A DNA stretch of 64,000 nt from Halieaceae bacterium (GCA_902631395.1 CACOYM010000013.1:1-64000); one strand, 5' to 3'; shown: positions 29,881-38,899, counted from the first letter of the stretch. Numbers and translations are program-made. Notes: generated from the sequence alone by a model not told the origin.

Positions 29881-30539
29881 CGGGGCAAGCGAGTGAGTTG
29901 AGTCAGCGCCGGGCGCGCCGCGTGTTATTGCTTATTGCGGGCATACCCTTGGGGATGATGCTGGCCGCGACGGTCCTATGGTGGGCGGTCCAGCAAGGTT
30001 ATGTAGATATTCTGGGCAGCGTGGGCACCGCAAACCACGGCGAATTGATTAATCCACCGCGCCCGCTTTACGACTTCGTGTTCCAGCACGAAGGCGTCGC
30101 GGAGACACTGTGGGAGGATATGCCAGCGAAGTGGCGTTTGCTGGTGGTACAGCGCGGCGAGGTATGCGGGGAGCTGTGTCAGCAGCAGCTGTATCAAACG
30201 CGACAAATTCATATCGCGTTGGGCAAGGACTTTAACCGTGTGGGGCGTGTTCTGCTAGGCAACGTCGGGACAGCTTCAGTGACCATAGCGCCCACGGAAG
30301 GAGTTGTTGACACGCCGCGGGATTTCCCTACGTGGCTCGAGCAACAGCACGTCGGTGTGACGCCGTTGACCCTTGCTGAGAGCGCACTGGACAAGTTGGT
30401 TCCAGAAACACTCGATCAGCCTGGGCAATGGTACGTCGTCGACCCAGCCGGCTGGATCATGATGCGCGTAGCAGATGACTTGCATTACAAGGATGTAATC
30501 AGTGATCTGCGATTCTTACTAAAGCACTCGGGGGGCTGA
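29877..30539 (+). CDS. Membrane-anchored Sco-like protein of the cox cluster
   Basis: 220-aa protein with an N-terminal helix (about 15-38) and a periplasmic domain. KWRLLVVQRGEVCGELC carries a CxxxC pair (Cys97 and Cys101) at the place where Sco proteins have their copper-binding CxxxC, and the rest looks like a divergent thioredoxin fold. The distal copper-ligand His of true Sco proteins (present in the next gene as MEHSANVM) is not evident. The unannotated gene PA0111 of Pseudomonas occupies the same place. Overlaps SURF1 by 4 bp and lies 6 bp before the next Sco gene. A role in oxidase copper or thiol chemistry is inferred. Confidence 0.7.
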   Translation: MTGQASELSQRRARRVLLLIAGIPLGMMLAATVLWWAVQQGYVDILGSVGTANHGELINPPRPLYDFVFQHEGVAETLWEDMPAKWRLLVVQRGEVCGELCQQQLYQTRQIHIALGKDFNRVGRVLLGNVGTASVTIAPTEGVVDTPRDFPTWLEQQHVGVTPLTLAESALDKLVPETLDQPGQWYVVDPAGWIMMRVADDLHYKDVISDLRFLLKHSGG

Positions 30540-30545
30540 GGCTTC

Positions 30546-31196
30546 GTGGTTGGGTCGACTCAAAAGGGCGTTCGTTGGACGATTACCGGTGTCCTGTTAT
30601 TTATGGCCATCGTGGTCACGAGCTTTATTCATCGCGTAGGCGAACCCCGTGTCATGACTTTGGCGGAAACGCGGGCTAACGGATTATTTTTATTCGACAC
30701 ACCCCGGGACCCCGGCGACTTCTCGCTCATTGATCACAACGGATCGCCTTTCACCGAGAGGGACCTGATCAATCATTGGACACTCATCTTTTTTGGCTTC
30801 ACCCACTGTCCTGATATTTGCCCTACCACAATGGCGAATCTCGCAGAATTGAAGGCACAGCTGGTCGGCACCGAGGCCAGTGATGCACGTGTCGTGATGT
30901 TGTCAGTTGATCCGGCACGTGACACACCCGATCGTCTCGCTCAATACGCGCCGTATTTCCATTCTGATTTCATCGGTGTCACCGGAGACTTCGCTGATGT
31001 TCTGAATTTTGCACAGCGGCTTAACGCACCTTTTCGTAAAGTCAGTGAGCCTGATGGCGCATACCAAATGGAACACAGCGCCAATGTCATGCTGATGAAC
31101 CCACGCGGCGACTATCACGGGTTTTTTAGGGCGCCGCTTGATGTTCCCAAAATGCGGGTAACCTTACGCTCTACTCAGTACTTGTGGGAGCACTGA
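30546..31196 (+). CDS. SCO1/SenC-family copper chaperone
   Basis: Sco proteins deliver copper to, or reduce the cysteines of, the CuA site. The 216-aa product has an N-terminal anchor (about 11-30) and a thioredoxin-like domain with FFGFTHCPDICPTTMANL (Cys88 and Cys92) and the third ligand His177 in QMEHSANVML. Start is GTG at 30546. In Pseudomonas ctaA and ctaB stand between this gene and its upstream neighbour; here the two are 6 bp apart. polA follows after 4 bp. Confidence 0.94.
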   Translation: MVGSTQKGVRWTITGVLLFMAIVVTSFIHRVGEPRVMTLAETRANGLFLFDTPRDPGDFSLIDHNGSPFTERDLINHWTLIFFGFTHCPDICPTTMANLAELKAQLVGTEASDARVVMLSVDPARDTPDRLAQYAPYFHSDFIGVTGDFADVLNFAQRLNAPFRKVSEPDGAYQMEHSANVMLMNPRGDYHGFFRAPLDVPKMRVTLRSTQYLWEH

Positions 31197-31200
31197 CCCC

Positions 31201-33960
31201 ATGGTTAACCGACTGATATTGGTCGACGGGTCCTCATATTTATTTCGGGCCTATCACGCGTTGCCGGCGCTCACTAATTCTAAAGGCACTAACACCGGTG
31301 CAGCGAAGGGCGTCATCGGTATGATCCGAAAGTTGGTTTCAGACTATGCTAGTGACCAAGTGGTGGTGATATTTGATGCCAAAGGTCCCACCTTTCGAAA
31401 TGAGATCTACCCAGAATATAAGGCCAATCGGCCGCCGATGCCCGACGAACTGCGCGAGCAGATTGAGCCGATTCATCAAACAATCCGTGCAATGGGGTTG
31501 CCCCTAATTTGCATTAGTGGGGTCGAGGCCGATGATGTGATCGGCACGTTGTCAGTTCAGGCGGCCGCTCAGCAGCGTGAAGTCGTCATCTCCACGAGCG
31601 ATAAAGATATGGCTCAGCTGGTGAATGACCACGTCACGCTGATTAACACCATGAATGACACCACTATGGATTATGGTGGCGTGGTGGAAAAGTTTGGTGT
31701 TCCCCCCAACCTGATTATTGATTTGCTGGCACTCATGGGTGACAAGGTAGATAACATCCCGGGTGTGGCCGGCGTGGGCGAGAAAACCGCAACTGCATTG
31801 TTGCAAAACCTGGGAGGGATTGACGCTATTTTCACTCAGCTGGAGGCGGTACCTAACTTACCCATACGAGGCGCCAAAAGCTTGGCGGCGAAGCTGGCCG
31901 ATGCGAAAGGCGACGCCAAGCTCAGTTACGAGCTGGCCACGATTAAGACAGATTGTGATTTGGGTCTCATGGAAGGCGACCTCCATTCCAGCGCTCCTGA
32001 TCAGGATGCTTTGATCCGATTGTTTCGTCAGCTGGAGTTCAAAGCCTGGCTGGATGATCTAGTGCAAGGCGGTGGTGGTTCGGCGTCTTCGGCATCAAAC
32101 GAGCAGAGTGCAGAGGATGCTCTGGTTGCTGAGCCTGTAAGGGCCAGCGAAACAGTCGACGTCTCGACTGTGCTTGATCAGGCTGCTTTTGATCTTTGGC
32201 TAACGAAGCTGCAGGGGGCTCCGCTATTTGCTTTTGATACCGAAACGACCAGTCTGGATTACATGGCCGCCGAGGTTGTAGGCGTCTCCTTCGCTGTGGA
32301 GGCGGGTGCAGCGGCCTATGTACCGCTGGCGCATGATTATCCGGGCGCTCCGGATCAACTTAACAGAGATTCCGTGCTGGAGGCGCTGAAGCCCCTGCTG
32401 GAAGATGACAGCGTTGCCAAAGTGGGTCAGCACTTGAAGTACGACGCCAATGTGCTGGCTAACCACGGCATAACCTTGCGTGGTATTCATGATGATACGA
32501 TGCTCGAATCTTATGTTCTTGATGCTACAGGTAGCCGTCACGACCTCGATACGCTGGCTTTAAAGTACCTCGGGCAGAGCACAATTCATTTTGAAGACAT
32601 CGCAGGTAGGGGGGTTAAGCAGCTTACTTTCAATCAGGTGCCCATTGAGCAGGCTGCGCCTTACGCGGCCGAGGATGCTGAGGTGACGCTCCGGCTGCAT
32701 CAGCTGTTGTCAGGGACGCTCAAGCGGGAACCCGCGCTATTACAGCTTTATCGTGAACTAGAAATCCCGTTGGTTCCGGTTTTGTCCCGGATTGAGCGCA
32801 ACGGCGCCCTCGTTTGTCGTGACACCTTGGCCACCCATAGTCGGGAACTGGGCGAGCGCATCGTCGCGCTGGAGTCTCAGGCCCATGAGTTGGCTGGAGG
32901 GCCCTTTAATTTAGGTTCGCCTAAACAGCTAGGTGAAATTCTGTTTAACCAGTTGGAGCTGCCCGTTCTTAGAAAGACACCTAAGGGAGCGCCATCGACG
33001 GCAGAGGACGTCTTGGCGGAGCTGGCGCTGGACTACTCGCTGCCGGCGGTCTTGATGGAATACCGCGGTCTCAGCAAGTTGAAATCCACTTACACAGATA
33101 AATTACCGGAGATGATTGACCCGCGGACGGGGCGGGTACATACCTCTTATCACCAAGCGGTTACAGCGACGGGTCGCCTCTCTTCTTCCGATCCAAACCT
33201 GCAGAATATTCCGATCCGTACGGAGGAGGGCCGGCGTATCCGCCAGGCCTTTATTGCCGCAGAGGGGCATCAGATTGTGGCAGCAGACTATTCCCAGATT
33301 GAGCTGCGCATCATGGCCCACCTTTCTCAGGACAGCGGCTTGCTCACGGCTTTTGCCGAGGGTTTAGATGTGCACAGTGCGACAGCCGCGGAAGTCTTCG
33401 GCGTTGAGATCGATGCCGTGTCCGGCGAACAGCGGCGGAAAGCCAAGGCCATTAATTTTGGCCTGATCTATGGCATGTCAGCTTTCGGCTTGGGCAAGCA
33501 ATTGGGTATCGGTCGAAACGAGGCGCAGGAATACATCGACCTGTATTTCGCGCGTTACCCAGGTGTCGCGGACTATATGGCTCGTACCCGAGAGGCGGCC
33601 CATGGAGTAGGATACGTCGAGACGCTCAGAGGCCGTCGGCTATATCTGCCTGAAATTAATGCCCGCAATCGCCAGCGTCAGCAGGCTGCGGAGCGAACAG
33701 CGATCAATGCGCCGATGCAAGGCACGGCCGCAGACATCATCAAGATGGCAATGTTGGCTGTCGATGAATGGTTGATCGATTCGAAGGTCGGTGCGCGGCT
33801 CATCATGCAGGTTCATGACGAATTGGTTTTTGAGGTTGAGGCTGGCGCAGTACACGATCTGTGTGAAACGGTTAGTCAGTTGATGTCGGGTGTCGGCATG
33901 CTGGACGTGCCGCTATTGGTCGAGGCGGGCACTGGCGATAACTGGGACCAGGCTCACTGA
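31201..33960 (+). CDS. polA: DNA polymerase I
   Basis: Repair and Okazaki-fragment-processing polymerase. The 919-aa protein keeps all three domains: 5' nuclease (about 1-290, LVDGSSYLFRAYHALP, GDKVDNIPGVAGVGEKTA), 3'-5' proofreading exonuclease (FAFDTETTSL from about 344, KYDANVL, DATGSRHDLDTLA; the acidic residues are intact) and polymerase (DPNLQNIPIRTEEGRRIR, DYSQIELRIMAHLS near 696, FGLIYGMSAFGL, QVHDELVFEV near 870). ATG at 31201, only 4 bp after the Sco gene, so it may be read from the cox transcript. Confidence 0.98.
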   Translation: MVNRLILVDGSSYLFRAYHALPALTNSKGTNTGAAKGVIGMIRKLVSDYASDQVVVIFDAKGPTFRNEIYPEYKANRPPMPDELREQIEPIHQTIRAMGLPLICISGVEADDVIGTLSVQAAAQQREVVISTSDKDMAQLVNDHVTLINTMNDTTMDYGGVVEKFGVPPNLIIDLLALMGDKVDNIPGVAGVGEKTATALLQNLGGIDAIFTQLEAVPNLPIRGAKSLAAKLADAKGDAKLSYELATIKTDCDLGLMEGDLHSSAPDQDALIRLFRQLEFKAWLDDLVQGGGGSASSASNEQSAEDALVAEPVRASETVDVSTVLDQAAFDLWLTKLQGAPLFAFDTETTSLDYMAAEVVGVSFAVEAGAAAYVPLAHDYPGAPDQLNRDSVLEALKPLLEDDSVAKVGQHLKYDANVLANHGITLRGIHDDTMLESYVLDATGSRHDLDTLALKYLGQSTIHFEDIAGRGVKQLTFNQVPIEQAAPYAAEDAEVTLRLHQLLSGTLKREPALLQLYRELEIPLVPVLSRIERNGALVCRDTLATHSRELGERIVALESQAHELAGGPFNLGSPKQLGEILFNQLELPVLRKTPKGAPSTAEDVLAELALDYSLPAVLMEYRGLSKLKSTYTDKLPEMIDPRTGRVHTSYHQAVTATGRLSSSDPNLQNIPIRTEEGRRIRQAFIAAEGHQIVAADYSQIELRIMAHLSQDSGLLTAFAEGLDVHSATAAEVFGVEIDAVSGEQRRKAKAINFGLIYGMSAFGLGKQLGIGRNEAQEYIDLYFARYPGVADYMARTREAAHGVGYVETLRGRRLYLPEINARNRQRQQAAERTAINAPMQGTAADIIKMAMLAVDEWLIDSKVGARLIMQVHDELVFEVEAGAVHDLCETVSQLMSGVGMLDVPLLVEAGTGDNWDQAH

Positions 33961-33972
33961 TCGCTCAGTGAG
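33953..33972. other. Perfect hairpin overlapping the polA stop codon
   Basis: CTCACTGA (33953-33960), loop TCGC, TCAGTGAG (33965-33972): an 8-bp perfect stem that contains the polA TGA. No T-tract follows, so it is not a classical terminator, but it lies between the convergent polA and engB genes and could protect or pause both mRNA ends. Confidence 0.45.
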
Positions 33973-33996
33973 TCTCTGCCGGATGAGTCTGGTGTG

Positions 33997-34629
33997 TCAG
34001 AAAACAGAACCTTCTGTCAGCCAATAGTTGAGTTGTCGACGGAGTTCATCAACACCTTGCCGCTTTAGAGACGAGAAAAGCTGCACGCTAACCAGTTCGG
34101 ATTGCGCTGAGAGCTCGGCTCGCACGGAGAGTAGCGCGTTCTGCGCAGGCCCTCGTTTAAGCTTGTCCGCTTTCGTTAGCAGGATGTGAACAGGCATGCT
34201 TGCCGTGACCGACCAGCCCAGAATCTGCTTGTCGGGGTCCATCAGTGGATGTCGGATGTCCATCAGCATCACCAGCCCGCGCAAGCTCTCTCGATATTGC
34301 AGATAGCGTTCTAACTCCTGATTCCACTGTTTTTTCACGGCCAAAGGCACTTTGGCGAAGCCGTAACCTGGAAGATCAACCAGTCGTTGATGATCGCTGA
34401 GCGAGAAGAAGTTAATTAGTTGCGTCCGTCCTGGTGTTCGCGATGTTCTCGCCAACTTCCCTTGTTCGGTGAGCGTATTGATGGCACTTGATTTGCCGGA
34501 ATTCGAGCGGCCGGCAAAGGCCACTTCAGAACCGGCATCAGTCGGTGCATTTTCAATTGCACTGGCGCTTTGCAGAAAGGTAGCGTTACGGAAGGTGACG
34601 GGCGCGAAAGCGCCCTGAGAGTCGGTCAT
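33997..34629 (-). CDS. engB: Ribosome biogenesis GTP-binding protein EngB (YihA/YsxC)
   Basis: Essential small GTPase needed for 50S subunit assembly. The 210-aa product has G1 [14 protein letters not shown]2 region [15 protein letters not shown]3 [11 protein letters not shown]4 LTKADKL and G5-like [12 protein letters not shown]. Length matches the family. Convergent with polA; the polA-engB-cytochrome-dsbA neighbourhood is the same in Pseudomonas. Confidence 0.96.
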   Translation of the reverse strand: MTDSQGAFAPVTFRNATFLQSASAIENAPTDAGSEVAFAGRSNSGKSSAINTLTEQGKLARTSRTPGRTQLINFFSLSDHQRLVDLPGYGFAKVPLAVKKQWNQELERYLQYRESLRGLVMLMDIRHPLMDPDKQILGWSVTASMPVHILLTKADKLKRGPAQNALLSVRAELSAQSELVSVQLFSSLKRQGVDELRRQLNYWLTEGSVF

Positions 34630-34637
34630 TTTGCGAT

Positions 34638-34665
34638 TTGTGCCAGGACACGGAACGTCTATAAT
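34638..34665 (+). promoter_or_regulatory. Candidate promoter for the c5-c4-dsbA cluster
   Basis: TTGTGC (34638-34643), a 16-bp spacer and a perfect TATAAT (34660-34665) lie about 150 bp upstream of the cytochrome c5 ATG and read toward it. This would leave a 5' leader of about 140 nt. Confidence 0.5.
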
Positions 34666-34815
34666 GCCACGCTCTCGATCCTTGTGTGCAGGGTTGTGAG
34701 GCGTCTTAGCCTTGGTTTGGAGTCCCTGCGATTTGTGGGTGAGCTACTGAAGTTGATAAGGCGTCCGGGGTTCTCGCTATTAATCCACGTTTAGTCCGGC
34801 GGAGGCATTAACGAA

Positions 34816-35172
34816 ATGAGGGGCGGCTTCGCTAAAAACGACTGGCAGGCGTTTTTCTTGGCCATTACTTTGGCAAGCTGCTCTGGCGGTGACGATTCTA
34901 TATCTCCGGCTGTCGTTAAGGCAGCGTCTGGTGGGACACCGCCACCTCAATATGCAACCTCTTGTGGAGCTTGCCATGCGGTTGGAGTGGCTGGCGCTCC
35001 CAAAACAGGGGATTCCGAGGCTTGGGTAGCACGTTTAAATGCGAGGGGTATGGATGGCCTCATAGCATCCGTTCGGAACGGAGTGAACGCCATGCCCCCT
35101 GGGGGATTGTGCAATAGTTGTAGTGACGAGGAGCACGCGGAGTTAATCAATTACATGGCTGCTGCGAATTAG
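34816..35172 (+). CDS. Cytochrome c5-type lipoprotein
   Basis: 118-aa monoheme cytochrome. The N-terminus ends in FFLAITLASC, a lipobox with Cys22, so it is probably a lipid-anchored periplasmic protein. CGACH (50-54) binds heme; Met92 in NAMPPGG is the likely sixth ligand; LCNSC (Cys99/Cys102) is the disulfide pair typical of c5 cytochromes. It is followed 3 bp later by a cytochrome c4, and both are candidate electron donors to the aa3 oxidase encoded upstream. Confidence 0.88.
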   Translation: MRGGFAKNDWQAFFLAITLASCSGGDDSISPAVVKAASGGTPPPQYATSCGACHAVGVAGAPKTGDSEAWVARLNARGMDGLIASVRNGVNAMPPGGLCNSCSDEEHAELINYMAAAN

Positions 35173-35175
35173 TAA

Positions 35176-35832
35176 ATGAAGATAGGTGCAATTATGTTCA
35201 CGGGGTTTGTAAGACTGTTGGTATTTGCTGTAGCGCTGGTTGGCGCCAAAGTCAGCTTTGCTGCAGGGGACGCACAAGCAGGGCAGCAAAAGGCAGCAAT
35301 GTGCCTAGGCTGTCACGGCGTCGATGGCAACAGTCTAGTACCCAACTTCCCCAAATTAGCCGGCCTCGGGGAAAAATATTTGCTGAAACAGATGCAGGAC
35401 ATTCGGGACGGTCGTCGGCCAGTGGCCCTTATGGCGGGGCAGGTAGACAATATGACCGACCAAGACTTGTCTGATATAGCTGCATTTTATAACTCTCAGG
35501 CCAGATCTGGCTCTCAAACAGACCCGGAGAAATTGGCCCTGGGCCGCAAGGTCTACCTCGCTGGAATAGCGGAGAGGCAAGTGCCCGCCTGTGCAGCCTG
35601 CCATAGCCCTACCGGTAACGGAAATGGTCCCGCTGGTTACCCTGCACTTGGGGGTCAGCATGCTGAGTACACTGCCGCTCAGCTAAAGATGTTCCGAAAG
35701 GGGTATGAGGATGCGGCTGGTCGCACGAACGGTGGTGAAGCCAAGATTATGCGAACAACAGCGTTCCGTATGAGTGATATGGAGATCGACGCGGTAGCTA
35801 GTTATATTGCTGGCTTACAGCCCTCTCCATGA
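35176..35832 (+). CDS. Cytochrome c4 (diheme)
   Basis: 218-aa exported diheme cytochrome, with a signal peptide (about 1-30, ending SFAAGD) and two homologous heme domains: CLGCH (43-47) and CAACH (139-143), each followed by a Met-containing region (ALMAGQVDNMTDQDLSDIA; AFRMSDMEIDAVA). Cytochrome c4 carries electrons to terminal oxidases in pseudomonads. Overlaps the open frame of dsbA by 4 bp; the preferred dsbA start is 50 bp downstream. Confidence 0.93.
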   Translation: MKIGAIMFTGFVRLLVFAVALVGAKVSFAAGDAQAGQQKAAMCLGCHGVDGNSLVPNFPKLAGLGEKYLLKQMQDIRDGRRPVALMAGQVDNMTDQDLSDIAAFYNSQARSGSQTDPEKLALGRKVYLAGIAERQVPACAACHSPTGNGNGPAGYPALGGQHAEYTAAQLKMFRKGYEDAAGRTNGGEAKIMRTTAFRMSDMEIDAVASYIAGLQPSP

Positions 35833-35882
35833 GACATTTGGGGCTAAGGCTCCCGCAGACCTATCTGACTAGGAACGAAGAT

Positions 35883-36536
35883 ATGACTAGCGCTCGTACC
35901 CGAACCGAATCAAGGACGCGGTCATTGTTTGCATTGGTTCTAGTGCTTTTTACCGCGGCATCCTTTGCAGATGAGCGTTGGGTAGAGGGGGAGCACTATC
36001 AAACCTTGAATCCTCCCGTGGCGGTGGGGCACGGTAATGATGTCGTCGTGACGGAGTTTTTTTGGTACGGATGCGGCCATTGCTATACCTTTGAGCCAAT
36101 GCTGACCGCGTGGGGCAAGCAGTTGCCCGAGGGTGCGGTCGTCAAACCATCGCCTGCTGTTTGGAACGAGCCGATGCGCATGCATGCTAAGGCTTACTTC
36201 GTCGCCAAAGTACTCGAGGTTGAAGCGACAATGCACCCGGTTATATTTGATGCCATGCACGTTCAGAGGAAGCGCCTAACATCTCGGCTTGAGCTGCGCG
36301 ACTTGTTCGAGGTTAACGGAGTCGATCCCGCACGGTTCGACAAGGCCTTCGAGTCATTTGGAGTGGATTCTCAGGTACGACAGGCTGACGCCCGAGCTCG
36401 ATCAGCCAAAATATCAGGTACACCTTCCTTAATGGTCGCCGGCAAATATTTGATTGAAACCCGCTCTGCTGGCAGCCAGACTAACATGCTAGAGATTGCA
36501 CGCTTCCTTATTGACAAGGAACTTGCAGCGCGCTAG
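35883..36536 (+). CDS. dsbA: Thiol:disulfide interchange protein DsbA
   Basis: Periplasmic oxidant that forms disulfides in exported proteins. From the ATG at 35883 it is 217 aa with a signal peptide (SLFALVLVLFTAASFADE), a thioredoxin fold with the active site FFWYGCGHCYTFEP (CGHC, Cys64/Cys67) and the cis-Pro loop SGTPSLMVAGKY. The frame is open to 35829, but the chosen ATG has the better ribosome-binding site (AGGAACGAAG). Its stop abuts the stop of the convergent Lrp-type gene with no base between. Confidence 0.95.
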   Translation: MTSARTRTESRTRSLFALVLVLFTAASFADERWVEGEHYQTLNPPVAVGHGNDVVVTEFFWYGCGHCYTFEPMLTAWGKQLPEGAVVKPSPAVWNEPMRMHAKAYFVAKVLEVEATMHPVIFDAMHVQRKRLTSRLELRDLFEVNGVDPARFDKAFESFGVDSQVRQADARARSAKISGTPSLMVAGKYLIETRSAGSQTNMLEIARFLIDKELAAR

Positions 36537-37022
36537 TCAGTCACCGGGCACCGATACAGCGGTCCGAGTCACTACGCGGCGCAGCTCGAAACTGGAGTGA
36601 ACCCCTGTGACTCCGGGGATGCGCGTTAACTGACCCAGTAGGAACTGCTCATAGTGAGTCATATCTCTAACCACCGCTTTGAGCAGGTAGTCGGCGCTCT
36701 GTCCAGTCACAACACAACAGTCCACCACTTCCGGCAAAACTTGGATTGTGCTCTCAAATACCTCGAATCGCTCTGGAGTGTGGCGATCCATCGTGACGCT
36801 GATGTGAGCAGTTAAGTTTAAGCCCAGTTTTTTGGGATCCACCATCGCAACCTGATGGGTGATTACACCCTCAGTCATCAGCCGCCTCACACGTCGAGCG
36901 CAGGGGCTCGGCGACAAACCCACCCGCTCTGCAAGCTCCAAATTACTGAGCCCAGCGTCCTCTTGTAGCACCCGGAGAATGCGGCGGTCCAGCCGGTCTA
37001 TATTGAAAGCGGAATGCTCCAT
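36537..37022 (-). CDS. Lrp/AsnC-family transcriptional regulator
   Basis: 161-aa regulator with an N-terminal winged helix-turn-helix (about 8-60: LDRRILRVLQEDAGLSNLEL, RVGLSPSPCARRVRRL) and a C-terminal RAM ligand-binding domain (about 70-150, DYLLKAVVRDMTHYEQFLL, GVTGVHSSFELRRV). Such proteins sense amino acids as octamers. It is divergent from leuA, so leucine-pathway control is a reasonable guess. Two 11-bp direct repeats in the shared spacer are candidate sites. The exact ligand is unknown. Confidence 0.92.
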   Translation of the reverse strand: MEHSAFNIDRLDRRILRVLQEDAGLSNLELAERVGLSPSPCARRVRRLMTEGVITHQVAMVDPKKLGLNLTAHISVTMDRHTPERFEVFESTIQVLPEVVDCCVVTGQSADYLLKAVVRDMTHYEQFLLGQLTRIPGVTGVHSSFELRRVVTRTAVSVPGD

Positions 37023-37065
37023 TTATTCGCCCTTAAAATATAAAAAAATACAACTATAACGACTA

Positions 37066-37116
37066 TATTAGTGATTTTCGCTAAAAAAATTCCCCATCAG
37101 GGCATTATTAGTGATT
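37066..37116. promoter_or_regulatory. Paired 11-bp direct repeats between the Lrp-type gene and leuA
   Basis: TATTAGTGATT occurs at 37066-37076 and 37106-37116, exactly 40 bp apart (about four helical turns), in an otherwise AT-rich 151-bp divergent spacer. The second copy lies just before TATATA (about 37126-37131), a possible leuA -10. Same-face repeats at whole-turn spacing fit an oligomeric regulator such as Lrp. Confidence 0.5.
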
Positions 37117-37173
37117 AATGCTTTCTATATACCGCTACACTACACGAAACTCTGACGGCATTAGGACAAAACC

Positions 37174-38862
37174 GTGGCAGATCCCATGACCAGACAACGC
37201 TTTGATCACAGCAAATACCGCCCTTTTAAACCAATAGCGAAAACAGACCGACGTTGGCCGGATCAAGTGATCACGCAAGCCCCCCAATGGTGCTCAGTTG
37301 ACTTACGAGACGGTAACCAGGCGTTGGTGGAGCCGATGAACGCAGAGCAGAAACTGCGGCTGTGGGAGCTGCTTTTGTCCATCGGCTTCACGCAGATCGA
37401 GGTCGGCTTCCCGTCTGCTTCCAGTCACGATTTTGCTTTTTTACGAAAGTTGATCGATGAGAACCGTATCCCTGATAGCGTAACCGTGCAGGTGCTGACA
37501 CAGGCTAGGCCAGATCTGATTGAGAAAACGTTTTTGGCCCTGGAGGGAGTCAAGCGCGCCGTCGTGCACTTTTACAACAGCACATCTACGGTTCAGCGGG
37601 CGCACGTATTTGGCCTCGATCAGAATGGTATACGGGACATCGCTGTCAACGGCGCCCGCCTTATCAAGGAAGCGGCAGATGCGCGCCCTGAGACGGAATG
37701 GGTCTTCGAGTACAGCCCGGAGAGTTTTACCGGCACGGAGCTGGATTTCGCCGTCTCGGTATGTGATGCCGTTAATGAAGTGCTGGCACCCACACCGGGA
37801 AAGCCGGTCATCATTAACTTGCCTGCAACGGTCGAGATGAGTACGCCCAATGTCTATGCAGATCAGATTGAGTGGTTCTGTGACCATATTCAAAACCGAG
37901 ATGCGTTGGTCATCTCATTGCACACTCACAATGATCGCGGTTGCGCGGTGGCTGCTGCAGAGCTCGGCGTCATGGCCGGCGCGGACCGGGTTGAGGGCAC
38001 TTTGCTTGGTAACGGTGAGCGAACTGGTAACATGGACATCATGATCATGGCCATGAATCTGTATGCCCAAGGTGTTGATCCGGAGCTCGATTTCGCGCGC
38101 ATGGATGAAATCTGCACAGTCGCTCGGGAGTGCACGCAATTGCCTGTGCATCCTCGTCACCCCTACGCCGGTGAGCTCGTGTTTACCGCGTTTTCGGGTA
38201 GCCATCAGGATGCCATACACAAATGCCTCTCAAAACGTGAGGAAAATACGGCCTGGGACGTGGCTTATTTGCCTATTGATCCCGCAGACATTGGTCGAAC
38301 GTATCAAGAAGTGATTCGCATCAACAGCCAGTCTGGCAAAGGTGGTGTTGCGCACGTGTTGCGCCGCGATTATGGGCTCGAATTGCCTCGTTGGTTGCAA
38401 GTAGACTTTAGTGCGGCGGTCCAGGACTTGGCTGAAGACAGCGAAGCTGAGGTTTCTGGCGAGGACATTCTCAAGCTCTTCAGCGATACCTACCTGACCA
38501 CGGCGGATCGCTGGCGACTCGGTAACTATCAGCTATCGCGTCAGAATGAGTCCGATGGTCTTGAGGTCACGCTTCATGGCTCTCAGGGTGACGTAGCACT
38601 GACTGGAAAGGGCAATGGCGTTGTCGATGCTTTTGTTCAGGCAATGGAAAAGCTGACCGGCCTCCACATTGTGGTGGTGGAGTATTCTGAGCATACGCTG
38701 GGGCAGAGCGCAGACGCGGAGGCTGTGTGCTACGTGCAACTGAACATCGATGGCGAAAGACCCTGCGGTGTGGGCCGCAGTCACGACATTGTTCAGGCTT
38801 CGCTTTCGGCCATTTTGTCAGCGCTTGACACTCGCGGATTGGTTTTGGCCAACGCCGCCTGA
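37174..38862 (+). CDS. leuA: 2-isopropylmalate synthase
   Basis: First step of leucine synthesis: acetyl-CoA plus 2-oxoisovalerate. The 562-aa protein has the DRE-TIM barrel with APQWCSVDLRDGNQALVEPM (metal and catalytic residues), SLHTHNDRGCAVAAAELGV, EGTLLGNGERTGN, and a C-terminal LeuA allosteric domain (about 430-562, feedback by leucine). Its length and layout fit the longer LeuA type found in pseudomonads. Start is GTG at 37174 with AGGA upstream; an in-frame ATG at 37186 is the alternative. Confidence 0.95.
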   Translation: MADPMTRQRFDHSKYRPFKPIAKTDRRWPDQVITQAPQWCSVDLRDGNQALVEPMNAEQKLRLWELLLSIGFTQIEVGFPSASSHDFAFLRKLIDENRIPDSVTVQVLTQARPDLIEKTFLALEGVKRAVVHFYNSTSTVQRAHVFGLDQNGIRDIAVNGARLIKEAADARPETEWVFEYSPESFTGTELDFAVSVCDAVNEVLAPTPGKPVIINLPATVEMSTPNVYADQIEWFCDHIQNRDALVISLHTHNDRGCAVAAAELGVMAGADRVEGTLLGNGERTGNMDIMIMAMNLYAQGVDPELDFARMDEICTVARECTQLPVHPRHPYAGELVFTAFSGSHQDAIHKCLSKREENTAWDVAYLPIDPADIGRTYQEVIRINSQSGKGGVAHVLRRDYGLELPRWLQVDFSAAVQDLAEDSEAEVSGEDILKLFSDTYLTTADRWRLGNYQLSRQNESDGLEVTLHGSQGDVALTGKGNGVVDAFVQAMEKLTGLHIVVVEYSEHTLGQSADAEAVCYVQLNIDGERPCGVGRSHDIVQASLSAILSALDTRGLVLANAA

Positions 38863-38899
38863 CGCATTTGTTTAACTACAGCTTCGAGCATTTTGCTGA

